Origin: an uncultured Eubacteriales bacterium
GTDB taxonomy: Bacteria; Bacillota_A; Clostridia; Lachnospirales; Cellulosilyticaceae
DNA length: 19,051 nt
NCBI GenBank assembly: GCA_900556665.1
Contig: USPX01000020.1
Coordinates: forward strand, 1-19,051
Direction of reading: 5' to 3'
Every line of letters starts with the position of its first letter. The first letter of the stretch is position 1. Under the pieces are notes generated by a model. It made no database searches. It was not told where the DNA came from and saw only the letters and a list, made by a program, of their open reading frames with translations. Shown one piece after another: positions 7,865-15,721 of the stretch. The position numbers and the translations under genes were made by a program.

Positions 7865-9250
7865 TTAACTGTGCATTTTACTAATGATAATATATGTATC
7901 TGGGTAATGTGCATCTTTTATTTTAGCTGAAGATTTTATAAACTTCCATTTAGCTGGTGCATACTCTTTGGCTACATTATTTAAAACAAACTTTTTCTTT
8001 TCACTGATATTATCTTCTGCATTTGCTACAGTCCCTAATAATGTCATAAAATACATGGGCTGCTGATATAAATCATATTTATTAGGGTCTCTAGGATTAA
8101 CCACTACACTATAATAATCCTTCAATTCTACGTCTAGATTTTCATATTGCCTTTTAGTCAATGTTACTGGCGAGACATCTCCTTGTTTATAGCACACATC
8201 TCTGTTTTCTGATGTCTGCGCAAATACCTGTACAATATCTTCTAGCTCTTCTGTTGTAGGGGTACGATATTTCTTACCTACTTTATTTTTAAAATCTGCT
8301 CTTTCAACTTCATTTAATTTTTTAGAGATAGTACGTCCATATCTATCAAACCTCCATTTTTTGGGTGGTAGGCATGGCACAAGGTCTTCTTCATTCACTA
8401 TATTAAATATGTATGGACATAACTGCCTGGCATCTGCACTTGTAGTTGTATTGGGTGAAGCAAAGGTATAGGCATATATGTCTCCTATATTACTTTGAAT
8501 ATACATTTTATTGGCTAAAATATTGGCTATAGCACCACCTCTAGAATGTCCTGTAAGGAAAACAGCTGGTTTATCTGTTACATTTTTATCTAGCTGCATT
8601 TCTATATACTTATTAATCTCTCTTAAAGCTCTAGTTGCTGCTATATCAAATCCCTTCGTATTATTAACATTTGTCCAGTCTTCTTCAAGATTATATTGGT
8701 TTGTACTACCTATATCGAAGTTACTTATTGACTCACTTCTCTCAGCAGTTCCTCGTATAGTAATCATGACAACCTCTTTGATTTTTTGATCATATTTAAT
8801 AAGCTTATGCCCTATATAGGCATGTACCCCATGTACATCTGATTCATTGCCTTGTATATCAATGTATTCATATCCATCCATATAACGTGCTAATGTTTCT
8901 TCCATAGTCTTTCCATTAAAACTATATCCATCATATACTAACGCAGACCACATAGCCGCCGTATGACATAATTCTTCATTAAAACGCAAGTTATCTTCAA
9001 AAAACCATGAATAATCTAGTGTGTAAGATGTCATATAGCTTGTATCTGAATGCTTCTTAGAAGTTTTAAATAAACCTGTCTCCTTAATAACATTCTCACT
9101 TTGTACAGTTTCACAACTTGCTTCCTCACACCTATGTGCCTGTAAATTCTTAATAACTATTGCTGGGGTTACTAATTGCATAATCATAAGTACAGTAATT
9201 GATATAAGTATTATTGTTCTTTGTTGCCTATTCCTAATATATTTTTCCAT
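7865..9250 (-). CDS. Secreted or membrane-anchored class-3 lipase (alpha/beta hydrolase)
   Basis: Predicted esterase/lipase acting on acylglycerols or other esters at or outside the cell surface. It has 461 residues. A basic start and hydrophobic segment (about residues 11-35) act as a signal peptide or anchor. Oxyanion region IRGT is at 165-168, nucleophile elbow TGHSRGGA has Ser236, the acid is likely Asp289 in VNEEDLVP, and the base is His448 in AHYPDTYI. The triad is complete. ATG 9250 has GGGGGGAT about 5 bases upstream. It is a paralogue of the lipase at 11102-12619, sharing the nucleophile, acid and QQPMYF/QKPMYF motifs. The substrate is unknown, and phospholipase or feruloyl-esterase-like activity is possible within this fold. 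Confidence 0.88.
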   Translation of the reverse strand: MEKYIRNRQQRTIILISITVLMIMQLVTPAIVIKNLQAHRCEEASCETVQSENVIKETGLFKTSKKHSDTSYMTSYTLDYSWFFEDNLRFNEELCHTAAMWSALVYDGYSFNGKTMEETLARYMDGYEYIDIQGNESDVHGVHAYIGHKLIKYDQKIKEVVMITIRGTAERSESISNFDIGSTNQYNLEEDWTNVNNTKGFDIAATRALREINKYIEMQLDKNVTDKPAVFLTGHSRGGAIANILANKMYIQSNIGDIYAYTFASPNTTTSADARQLCPYIFNIVNEEDLVPCLPPKKWRFDRYGRTISKKLNEVERADFKNKVGKKYRTPTTEELEDIVQVFAQTSENRDVCYKQGDVSPVTLTKRQYENLDVELKDYYSVVVNPRDPNKYDLYQQPMYFMTLLGTVANAEDNISEKKKFVLNNVAKEYAPAKWKFIKSSAKIKDAHYPDTYIIISKMHS

Positions 9251-9362
9251 CTTATCCCCCCAATTAAAAATATAAGAATCATGTCTTCCTAAACATTTAT
9301 TTATAATTATATATTAATATATATTTAATATTTTAAAAGTACTTTAGTGCTTTATGTTGAAT

Positions 9363-9412
9363 AAAAAAGCTGAAATGTTAAAGGCTCTATACACCTTTAA
9401 CATTTCAGCTTT
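9363..9412 (-). terminator. Intrinsic terminator after the beta-helix gene
   Basis: An 18-bp perfect stem (AAGCTGAAATGTTAAAGG at 9367-9384 with its complement ending at 9412) is followed on the minus strand by six T. It lies 10 bases beyond the stop of the beta-helix gene. The interval 9251-9362 is AT-rich and holds no other gene I can see. Confidence 0.88.
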
Positions 9413-9422
9413 CTTATAGCTA

Positions 9423-10841
9423 TTATTTATTATAAATAGAACCTTTCACTAAAGCATATTGGTAATCTGACATATTTTTAAACTCAGGCTCACCAAATAT
9501 AGCAGATGTTTCATATGCTTCACGCCAGTTTGCAATGCCACTAATTCCTTTGCCTTGTATTTCAAATTCAGCTTCTTCTTCATTATATCTACTATAATAT
9601 ACGTTATGACTAAATTTTACATTCTTTGTATAAGTCCTTTTGAATGGACTATTAATAAAAGGTTTTCTCTCATTTGTATAAAAAATATTATTGGCAACCT
9701 CTAATCCATCTACAATAGACACTACAAGTTCACCATTTTCTGCTCCGTTATTAATAACTGTATTATTATAAATCTTTATATTTTTTGCCTTGCCACCACC
9801 AATGTAATAACCACCTACAGTAATACCATTTTCTATATTATTGTAAACAAGATTATTTCTTACAATAATATTCTTTGTAGGATAATCTGAAGGTTCTTCT
9901 GCACCCACCTCTATCCCACCTGCACAATCATAAATAATGTTTCTATCAAATAAAATATCTCTACCTCCATCCACATAAAGACCATAACTAGTTGCATTAG
10001 GACTATTTTCATTTGAAATCACATTTCCTATAGCTTCACAGTATCGTGGCTGATCTAAACTCATATCACTGCAATAACCGAAGTTACCAGCAAAATCTAT
10101 TCCTATATTTCCTGTATTTCTTACATTATTATTGATTACACTTATGTACTCACAATTCCCTGTTATAGAAATTGCTTCACACCAACCAGTGTTACAATCA
10201 TACACTTCATTGCCTTCTATTAAAATGTTGTTAATGCTCTTATCTGCTCTTCCTCCATAACATATAATTGCATTAGCTCCAGAACTTGTTGAACTTGGCT
10301 TAGATGCATATAAATCATGAATCTTATTATTCTTAATGGTAATATGATGTTCTCCATCACCTAAATAGAAACCATAAATCCATTTATTTTTATTATTTCT
10401 AAACTCTAAACCCTCTATATGAATATACGATTGACCGCCAAGGTTCATCATAATTTCCTTATTACACTCACTGTAATCAAATATTACTTCCTCTCCTGGA
10501 TAATTACAAACTTTAATATATGCATTTTCTTTTCCTGATTTTTTGAATGTGATAGCCTGAGTATATACACCTCCCCTTATATAGAGTGTTTGTCCTGGGC
10601 TAGTATTATTTAGAGCTTTTTCTATACTTTTATAAGGCTTTTCAATACTTCCATCACCTTGTATATCATCCCCTTCTACACAGGCAAAAATAGCTCTTTC
10701 ATCTAGCTCTCCATGCGCTTCTTCCTGTCCTATCTGCATTTCTTGGGCCGTTAAATTAATATGATTTTTTAAACTTAAACTAGCCACTACTGCCACAATC
10801 AAACACATCCATATTACCTTCTGATTCTTTAAAATACTCAT
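9423..10841 (-). CDS. Secreted right-handed parallel beta-helix protein, pectate-lyase-like
   Basis: 472 residues from ATG 10841, chosen over the upstream in-frame ATG at 10883 because AAAGGAG lies 8 bases before it. A hydrophobic signal segment spans residues 8-24. The mature part opens with a polysaccharide-lyase-type signature (GDGSIEKPYKSIEKAL, then PGQTLYIRGGVY, residues 62-93). About ten Asn-rich coils follow (NNILIEGNEVYDC, NIIVRNNLVYNN, NIKIYNNTVINNG), typical of PbH1 repeats. The fold resembles PL9/PL1 pectate lyases and related polysaccharide-acting proteins, but I cannot point to a proven catalytic lysine or calcium site. Sitting between two secreted lipases, it probably acts on plant cell-wall pectin. 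That substrate is inferred. Confidence 0.82.
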   Translation of the reverse strand: MSILKNQKVIWMCLIVAVVASLSLKNHINLTAQEMQIGQEEAHGELDERAIFACVEGDDIQGDGSIEKPYKSIEKALNNTSPGQTLYIRGGVYTQAITFKKSGKENAYIKVCNYPGEEVIFDYSECNKEIMMNLGGQSYIHIEGLEFRNNKNKWIYGFYLGDGEHHITIKNNKIHDLYASKPSSTSSGANAIICYGGRADKSINNILIEGNEVYDCNTGWCEAISITGNCEYISVINNNVRNTGNIGIDFAGNFGYCSDMSLDQPRYCEAIGNVISNENSPNATSYGLYVDGGRDILFDRNIIYDCAGGIEVGAEEPSDYPTKNIIVRNNLVYNNIENGITVGGYYIGGGKAKNIKIYNNTVINNGAENGELVVSIVDGLEVANNIFYTNERKPFINSPFKRTYTKNVKFSHNVYYSRYNEEEAEFEIQGKGISGIANWREAYETSAIFGEPEFKNMSDYQYALVKGSIYNK

Positions 10842-10858
10842 GTACACATCTCCTTTAA

Positions 10859-10864
10859 CTACAT
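10859..10864 (-). promoter_or_regulatory. Start-stop element (SD-ATG-TAG) in the beta-helix leader
   Basis: On the minus strand GGGGGAGAT is followed at once by ATG TAG, a ribosome site plus a one-codon reading frame. It lies 23 bases before the true start, which has its own AAAGGAG. It could trap or load ribosomes. Chance is possible. Confidence 0.35.
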
Positions 10865-10908
10865 ATCTCCCCCGATGATACATAGTACTTTAAATTTCCA
10901 TTTATGAT

Positions 10909-10936
10909 TGTATAATACTTAAAGCTTTTTAATCAA
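10909..10936 (-). promoter_or_regulatory. Candidate promoter of the beta-helix gene
   Basis: TTGATT (10931-10936) and TATACA (10909-10914) with a 16-base spacer on the minus strand, downstream of the preceding terminator and 68 bases before the start codon. Consensus match only. Confidence 0.45.
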
Positions 10937-10976
10937 TATAAATCTTTGTGTTACATTTTTAACCATTTATATAAAC

Positions 10977-11023
10977 AAAAAGGTTATTATAATATAAAAT
11001 AATTTATATTATAATAACCTTTT
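10977..11023 (-). terminator. Intrinsic terminator after the second lipase
   Basis: A 21-bp perfect stem (10978-10998 with 11003-11023), four-base loop, GG/CC near the base and otherwise A/T, flanked by A/T runs. It lies 78 bases past the annotated lipase stop but only 15 bases past the next in-frame stop at 11039-11041. Confidence 0.8.
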
Positions 11024-11101
11024 CTTCTATATTAATATTTACTTTTCATCAATATAACTAGCTGCTACTGAGGCTTGTTCTAATGTTCTTAAATGTTTAA
11101 T

Positions 11102-12619
11102 TTACATGTTATCTGCTAAAAGGATATATGTTTCCATATAGTGTGGGTGAGAAAGCCCAGCAATACCTGAAGCCATTAATCTTAATTTAGATGTCTTATA
11201 AGCATTTGCTACATCAAATGCAACAAATTCAAGTGGCCCCATTGTCCCTGCTAAGTTTAATCCAGCAGCTGTAATAAAGTACATTGGCTTTTGAAGCATT
11301 TTATAATTGTAAGTTGTTTTACCAAATACATTTACTGATTCATAAAGTTCGATTTCTGCATATGGCATACATGCTTCTGGAATAGATGCTAATGCTTGTG
11401 CTCTCTTCTCTACTGATGTAAATGATTTCGTTACTGTATATTGTGATAAGTCTTCACCATAAATATGTGCTTCATTTCTATCACTAATGATATCTCCTAA
11501 AGCATTAAGTGTAGATGTAAGACCTGATGCAGATTCTGTTGTATATTTTTCCCCTACCATATCTTTCCAAAGAGGTTTTAAGTCTTCTGTCATATCTACA
11601 TTAAATGTTTGACCATATTTTGTGAATCCCCATGCTTCAGATGGTACAGCTGGTACAAGATCATCTTCATTTACAATGTTAAAAATACTTGGATACTGAT
11701 TTGGTGCATCTACATCTAATGTTGTATTAGGTGTCGCAAATGAATATGTATATGTATCAAAGTTTTGATCTTCTAATTTTTTACCTACAAGGTTAGCAAG
11801 TGCCCCTCCTCTAGAGTGTCCTGTAATCCAAAATGTTACATCATCACCTTTTACCTTGTATTGATTCATGTATTCATTTACAAGTTCAACGATTCTGTTA
11901 GCTGCAATATCGAATCCCATGTGATTTTGTTTTTCTGTCCATTCTGAGACGTTACCAAACTCTGAGTCTTGACCCATTGCAAAGTTACTAAGCCATTCCA
12001 TTTCTCCCCTTGTACCACGAATACTAATTACAACCAGTTCTTTTTTATCTTTACCTTTGCCTATTTTTTTGTGCGCAACATTAAATTGTGCAACATGTTC
12101 ATCATCTGCAAAATTTCTTAAGTTATATTCTTTAACATCTTTTAACTTATGAGATTCAAGTACTTTTCTAATACCTGATATATTGTTGATATCCCCATCT
12201 TCACTATCAAATGCATAAGCATATGTTGATGCACTCTCTTCATTTACTTGCAGGTCAATTTGTGAAGAGTAGTATGAAAGTGCTGCTAAAATTGATGATG
12301 CTTTTGCTAACTCTTGATTAAATGCAGTATTATCTTGGAAGAACCAGCTCTCATCCCATTTATATGAAATGTCAAAGCTTTGTGTAATTTCACCATCTTT
12401 AGTTACTGTAATTAAACTTTCTTCTCTTTCAGTATATGTCTGTTTTTTACGTGTCTCTGCAAAAGCTGTTTCTAATGCAGATTCTGTTGTTAATGGCGCT
12501 CCTTGCTTAGCAATAATTGAGGCATCATTATTTGCTGTTTGTGCAAAAAGCTGTACTGGAGCTGAACTCATTGTCATTATGGCAACTAGTCCATATGTAA
12601 GCATTTTTTTATTAATCAT
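11102..12619 (-). CDS. Secreted class-3 lipase (paralogue of the 7865-9250 lipase)
   Basis: Predicted extracellular ester hydrolase of 505 residues. The signal peptide is MINKKMLTYGLVAIMTMSSA, with cleavage likely after LFAQ near residue 27. The oxyanion region is IRGT (200-203). The nucleophile elbow WITGHSRGGALAN has Ser269, the likely acid is Asp320 in VNEDDLVP, and the likely base is His493 in HPHYMETYI. ATG 12619 has AGGAG 10 bases upstream. Ordered motifs and the QKPMYFITAAG segment match the other lipase, so the two arose by an old duplication and now flank the beta-helix gene. The stop (TAA after LLADNM) is followed by 20 more open in-frame codons. The paralogue ends at the equivalent point, so I keep the first stop. 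Own promoter and terminator. Confidence 0.9.
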   Translation of the reverse strand: MINKKMLTYGLVAIMTMSSAPVQLFAQTANNDASIIAKQGAPLTTESALETAFAETRKKQTYTEREESLITVTKDGEITQSFDISYKWDESWFFQDNTAFNQELAKASSILAALSYYSSQIDLQVNEESASTYAYAFDSEDGDINNISGIRKVLESHKLKDVKEYNLRNFADDEHVAQFNVAHKKIGKGKDKKELVVISIRGTRGEMEWLSNFAMGQDSEFGNVSEWTEKQNHMGFDIAANRIVELVNEYMNQYKVKGDDVTFWITGHSRGGALANLVGKKLEDQNFDTYTYSFATPNTTLDVDAPNQYPSIFNIVNEDDLVPAVPSEAWGFTKYGQTFNVDMTEDLKPLWKDMVGEKYTTESASGLTSTLNALGDIISDRNEAHIYGEDLSQYTVTKSFTSVEKRAQALASIPEACMPYAEIELYESVNVFGKTTYNYKMLQKPMYFITAAGLNLAGTMGPLEFVAFDVANAYKTSKLRLMASGIAGLSHPHYMETYILLADNM

Positions 12620-12672
12620 AAAATAAATTCTCCTATCTCTTTCTTATCCTCAAAAACATTATCACATTCGTC

Positions 12673-12701
12673 ATTTTACCACAATATTTCCCATTACTTA
12701 A
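12673..12701 (-). promoter_or_regulatory. Candidate promoter of the second lipase
   Basis: Extended -10 TGGTAAAAT (TAAAAT at 12673-12678) and a weak -35 TTAAGT (12696-12701) with a 17-base spacer. The -35 is part of the proximal copy of a 17-base direct repeat. Confidence 0.45.
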
Positions 12702-12732
12702 TTTAGTTAAAAAACACTTAATTTAGTTAAAA
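12696..12732. repeat. Tandem 17-base direct repeat with 20-base period
   Basis: ACTTAATTTAGTTAAAA occurs perfectly at 12696-12712 and 12716-12732. The 20-base period is close to two helical turns, so a dimeric regulator could bind both on one face of the DNA. Each copy holds TTAA-N5-TTAA symmetry. It overlaps the predicted lipase -35. Confidence 0.7.
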
Positions 12733-12743
12733 TATTATAAAGA

Positions 12744-12785
12744 CAATAAAAAAAGAGAACTTATATAATTATTATAAGTCCTCTT
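12744..12785 (-). terminator. Intrinsic terminator after cheY
   Basis: A 13-bp stem (12753-12765 with 12773-12785, one G-U pair on the minus-strand RNA), seven-base loop, followed by a run of seven T on the minus strand. It lies 15 bases beyond the cheY stop. Confidence 0.82.
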
Positions 12786-12800
12786 CTTCGTAAAAATTAA

Positions 12801-13166
12801 TTATTTACCAAGTACTTTATTTACAGCTTCAATAATACGTTCTGCTTGGAATGGTTTTACAATGAAGTCTCTTGCTCCAGCTTGGATAGATTCTAATACC
12901 ATTGCTTGTTGTCCCATTGCTGAACACATAACGATCTTAGCATTTGCATCAAGTTCTTTGATTTTTTTAACTGCCCCAATACCATCAAGTTCTGGCATTG
13001 TGATATCCATAAGCATAAGGTCTGGTGTATGTTCTTTATAAGCTTCGATAGCTTTTAAACCATTTTCAGCTTCACCTACTACGTCAAATCCATTTTTTAC
13101 TAAAATATCTTTTAACATCATTCTCATGAATGCTGCATCATCTACTACTACAATTCTATTTGCCAT
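12801..13166 (-). CDS. cheY: CheY-type single-domain response regulator
   Basis: A receiver domain with no output domain, 121 residues, acting in chemotaxis by binding the flagellar switch when phosphorylated. The acidic pocket is Asp9/Asp10, the phosphorylation site is Asp54 (LMLMDITMPELDG), the switch residue is Ser82 (MCSAMGQQ), and the lysine is Lys104 (VKPF). It lies 28 bases downstream of a CheC-family phosphatase gene and is probably co-transcribed with it, so kinase output and its removal are encoded together. The ribosome site is modest (AAAGGG, 8 bases). A general receiver with another partner is possible, but the neighbour strongly favours chemotaxis. Confidence 0.9.
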   Translation of the reverse strand: MANRIVVVDDAAFMRMMLKDILVKNGFDVVGEAENGLKAIEAYKEHTPDLMLMDITMPELDGIGAVKKIKELDANAKIVMCSAMGQQAMVLESIQAGARDFIVKPFQAERIIEAVNKVLGK

Positions 13167-13194
13167 TTTCTTTTCCCTTTACTTATTTATGTAT

Positions 13195-13809
13195 TTATAG
13201 TTTAGTTTGGTCTAAATTTGCAATAAGTTCTTTTGCAAAATCTACTGATATAATCTGTGCAATGTTACTATCTAATGTGTTTTCAATTTCCATTTTAAAT
13301 GAAATCACAACTGCATCATCAATATCACTTGCAATCTCTTTCATCCAACCCTTTTTATCTTTGATAATCATTGCATTTGGTGCACTAATATCCACTAATG
13401 TATTTAACATTTGTGAAAGAGCTGTTGACGAAGAACCCATCATTTGATTCATCGCTTCCGAGACAGCACTTAAATGTAATTCTGTGATTGGCCCTTCTTC
13501 TGCAATTCCAGGTCCCATCATCATTAAATTTGTAATAATCTTTACATCATCTTCTTTTAAAACAAGTAGATTAGTACCTTTTACCCCCTCTACTGATTCA
13601 ATTGCTGTAGCTACTGCTTCATTTGCAAAGTATGTTTCAATTTCTTCATGCCCTAAGATACAAACATGGGGTGTTGTAATTGATACTTTACGATTATTTA
13701 AAATCGTAAATAATGTACTTGCCGCAGTACCCATGCAAATATTACTTACTTCCCCTAAAATATCTTGTTCTCTTAAAGATATTTTAGTATTCAACTTATT
13801 ATTATCCAT
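13195..13809 (-). CDS. CheC/FliY-type CheY-phosphate phosphatase
   Basis: 204 residues with the two phosphatase signatures of the CheC/FliY family. The first is Asp16-x3-Glu20-x2-Asn23 with Pro47. The second is Ser114-x3-Glu118-x2-Asn121-x22-Pro144, an exact match to the [DS]xxxExxN spacing. It removes phosphate from CheY-P in the cytoplasm or at the motor. Unlike full FliY, it has no C-terminal FliN/SpoA domain, so CheC is the better name, although its length matches the FliY N-terminal region. ATG 13809 has GAGGG 9 bases upstream, and an SD-ATG-TAG element precedes it. It is followed by cheY. Confidence 0.85.
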   Translation of the reverse strand: MDNNKLNTKISLREQDILGEVSNICMGTAASTLFTILNNRKVSITTPHVCILGHEEIETYFANEAVATAIESVEGVKGTNLLVLKEDDVKIITNLMMMGPGIAEEGPITELHLSAVSEAMNQMMGSSSTALSQMLNTLVDISAPNAMIIKDKKGWMKEIASDIDDAVVISFKMEIENTLDSNIAQIISVDFAKELIANLDQTKL

Positions 13810-13822
13810 GTTATTTAACCCT

Positions 13823-13828
13823 CTACAT
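13823..13828 (-). promoter_or_regulatory. Start-stop element (SD-ATG-TAG) in the cheC leader
   Basis: On the minus strand AGGAG (13833-13837) is followed four bases later by ATG TAG. The real ribosome site GAGGG then overlaps the region just after the TAG. The layout parallels the element ahead of the beta-helix gene at 10859-10864. Function is speculative. Confidence 0.35.
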
Positions 13829-13864
13829 TAAACTCCTCTGTTATATACAGCCTTAATAAGTCAC

Positions 13865-13873
13865 ATTTTACCA
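13865..13873 (-). promoter_or_regulatory. Candidate extended -10 of the cheC-cheY unit
   Basis: TGGTAAAAT on the minus strand, the same extended -10 sequence seen before the second lipase, with no convincing -35. It lies 56 bases before the cheC start codon. Confidence 0.35.
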
Positions 13874-13912
13874 TATTTTATGCATTTTGGAAACAAGAGA
13901 TAATAAATTTAT

Positions 13913-13973
13913 TAAAAAAAACTTTTCCTCAAAGATATATCGACCATAATTGGTTTTTTCTACAAGGAAAAGT
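13913..13973 (-). terminator. Intrinsic terminator after the methyltransferase gene
   Basis: ACTTTTCCT (13921-13929) pairs with AGGAAAAGT (13965-13973) across a 35-base loop. Eight T follow on the minus strand. The large loop is unusual, but the position 18 bases after the stop and the T run support termination. Confidence 0.7.
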
Positions 13974-13991
13974 CATTTTTATTATAAATTT

Positions 13992-15548
13992 TTATTGTTT
14001 TACAGCTAAAATATATACATATGCAGCTTCTTTTTTAGAGATCTCAAATTTCTTCAGCACTTCATATGCTTCGCGTGCTCTTACTTCACGTTCTACCATT
14101 TCTTTATTTCTTGTGTACATCACAATAAGCGCTTCATCTTTTAATACTTCTAAAGCTTTATTAAAGAAATCATGATAAAGCATCATAAGCTCATCTTCAC
14201 TTTTACGCCCTGTTTGTGCTGGCATATTCGTAAAGATTTCATCAAATAAATAACCATGTTTAAAGTCAAAGAAATCACGGTTAATAAAATTAATAGGCAT
14301 ATGCGCTGCTCTTGAATTAATAATAGCTTTATCAATAGCCTGTCCAAAGCTATCAATCCCATACATTGGTGTAGCTGGCACTAGCTTGTTACGTTCAATA
14401 AGCATTGTCCCTACGCCACAGAATGGATCTAAAACCTGTGCATTTTTTACGAGATAAGGCTCTGCAAGCTTACTTACAAGAGCTGCTGTAACCGGTGAAA
14501 TACTTGCTGCCACTGCTTCTTTTCTATAACTAAAGCGCTCATCTTTAATTGTATAAAGTTTAAGAAGTACATTGAATACACCATCTTTACCTTCAATTAA
14601 ACGAATTTCAAACTCATAGCTAGAAGTTGAATTAATAAGCTTTCTACCTGATTTTTCTTCTAACTGACTTGCAATCTTTTTAGTAAGGTCACTTTTCTTA
14701 TCAAGCAACATTTTGCTTTTAACTTCTAATCTAAAGTAGTATGGGGTAATCCCTTCATGTCTTTCATTTAAGAACTCTAATAAACCACCTTTACAAAGTG
14801 CCTCTGCAATAGCCGCTGGCTCCATTGCTACTGTAGGTACATTTCTAAGTCTAAATAACATTTCTGTGTACGTACGAATATTTAAAATCTCATTTAAATC
14901 TCTTGTACGTACCATAACACCTGCATTAAATACTTTAGCATTTCCGTTTTTAATTTGGTCTAATGTTACTTCTCTATAATCACGATTTGTTAAAAGAATT
15001 AAATCAGAAAGTGCATCATATCCTGTGAATTTATGCATTCTTGGCTTTTCTACTTTTAAAAGCATTTCTGTTAAAGCACGTTTCTCTTCATTGATATGTT
15101 TCATACTTGTTTCTTCAAACTCACCTGTTGTAAGGTACTCTAAACGTGCTTTAAGCTTATCACTTAAATCACTATAATCAAATCCCTTAAGTGCTTCTAA
15201 GTAATCCACTTTTACAAATAATTTATCTTCACGTTCATAAGCTGAGTAAAGTTTACTTCTAAACTCAGGCACTTTTAATTCACCCATAATTAAAGCCACA
15301 TTTTTACGTGTTTTAGCATCTTCATTTTCTAAGAGGTCTTCAAGTAATGTATAGTCTCCTCCTAAGAAATATTGAAAAGCAAGGACGTTATTTTTATCCT
15401 TTAAAAGCTTCCTAAGCTCAATTAAATTTTTACGTACATCTTGTCCATCAGCAATTTTATTATATATTTCTCTAAGCATCTCTTTTAGCAGCAGCTCCTT
15501 TTCTATCATTCTTCTCATTACACTAACATTTTTTATAACTTTAAGCAA
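13992..15548 (-). CDS. TRM11/Trm14-like SAM-dependent RNA methyltransferase
   Basis: 518 residues. The last 150 form a Rossmann methyltransferase: SAM-binding motif I LDPFCGVGTMLIE (from residue 373), acidic GIDS at motif II, and a motif IV of TNMPA (440-444) where N6/N2-methylating relatives usually have NPPY/DPPY. The N-terminal 370 residues include a charged helical, HEAT-like section (about 20-140) and a region that could hold a THUMP-like RNA-binding fold. The likely target is a tRNA or rRNA guanine, but this is not provable here. Start: TTG 15548 is 7 bases after AGGGG. The nearby ATG 15552 is out of frame and reads only MLA before a stop. Monocistronic, between two terminators. Confidence 0.75.
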   Translation of the reverse strand: MLKVIKNVSVMRRMIEKELLLKEMLREIYNKIADGQDVRKNLIELRKLLKDKNNVLAFQYFLGGDYTLLEDLLENEDAKTRKNVALIMGELKVPEFRSKLYSAYEREDKLFVKVDYLEALKGFDYSDLSDKLKARLEYLTTGEFEETSMKHINEEKRALTEMLLKVEKPRMHKFTGYDALSDLILLTNRDYREVTLDQIKNGNAKVFNAGVMVRTRDLNEILNIRTYTEMLFRLRNVPTVAMEPAAIAEALCKGGLLEFLNERHEGITPYYFRLEVKSKMLLDKKSDLTKKIASQLEEKSGRKLINSTSSYEFEIRLIEGKDGVFNVLLKLYTIKDERFSYRKEAVAASISPVTAALVSKLAEPYLVKNAQVLDPFCGVGTMLIERNKLVPATPMYGIDSFGQAIDKAIINSRAAHMPINFINRDFFDFKHGYLFDEIFTNMPAQTGRKSEDELMMLYHDFFNKALEVLKDEALIVMYTRNKEMVEREVRAREAYEVLKKFEISKKEAAYVYILAVKQ

Positions 15549-15600
15549 GCATAATCCCCTGAAGGTCTTAATATCTGATCATTTCTCTATACCTAAATAA

Positions 15601-15641
15601 AAAACACCCTCAAGATTGTTTGGGACTCTCTTGAGGGTGTT
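15601..15641 (-). terminator. Intrinsic terminator after pflB
   Basis: A 13-bp perfect GC-containing stem (AACACCCTCAAGA at 15603-15615 with 15629-15641), a 13-base loop, followed by a T-rich tail on the minus strand. It is 80 bases past the pflB stop, and no pflA gene lies between. Confidence 0.88.
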
Positions 15642-15721
15642 AATCTATTTTTAAATGAGGAAATTTAATTTTTTATTTGGAAATTATCTAATCTCGCTAT
15701 ATGGGATTTTGGTTAAAATGA

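Noticed and set aside
10842..10883. 14-residue N-terminal extension of the beta-helix protein
   Set aside because: No ribosome site before 10883, while 10841 has AAAGGAG at 8 bases and opens a normal signal peptide.
13913..13973. Possible riboswitch or small RNA because of the 35-base loop
   Set aside because: It directly follows the methyltransferase stop and ends in eight T on that strand; a terminator with a large loop is the simpler reading.
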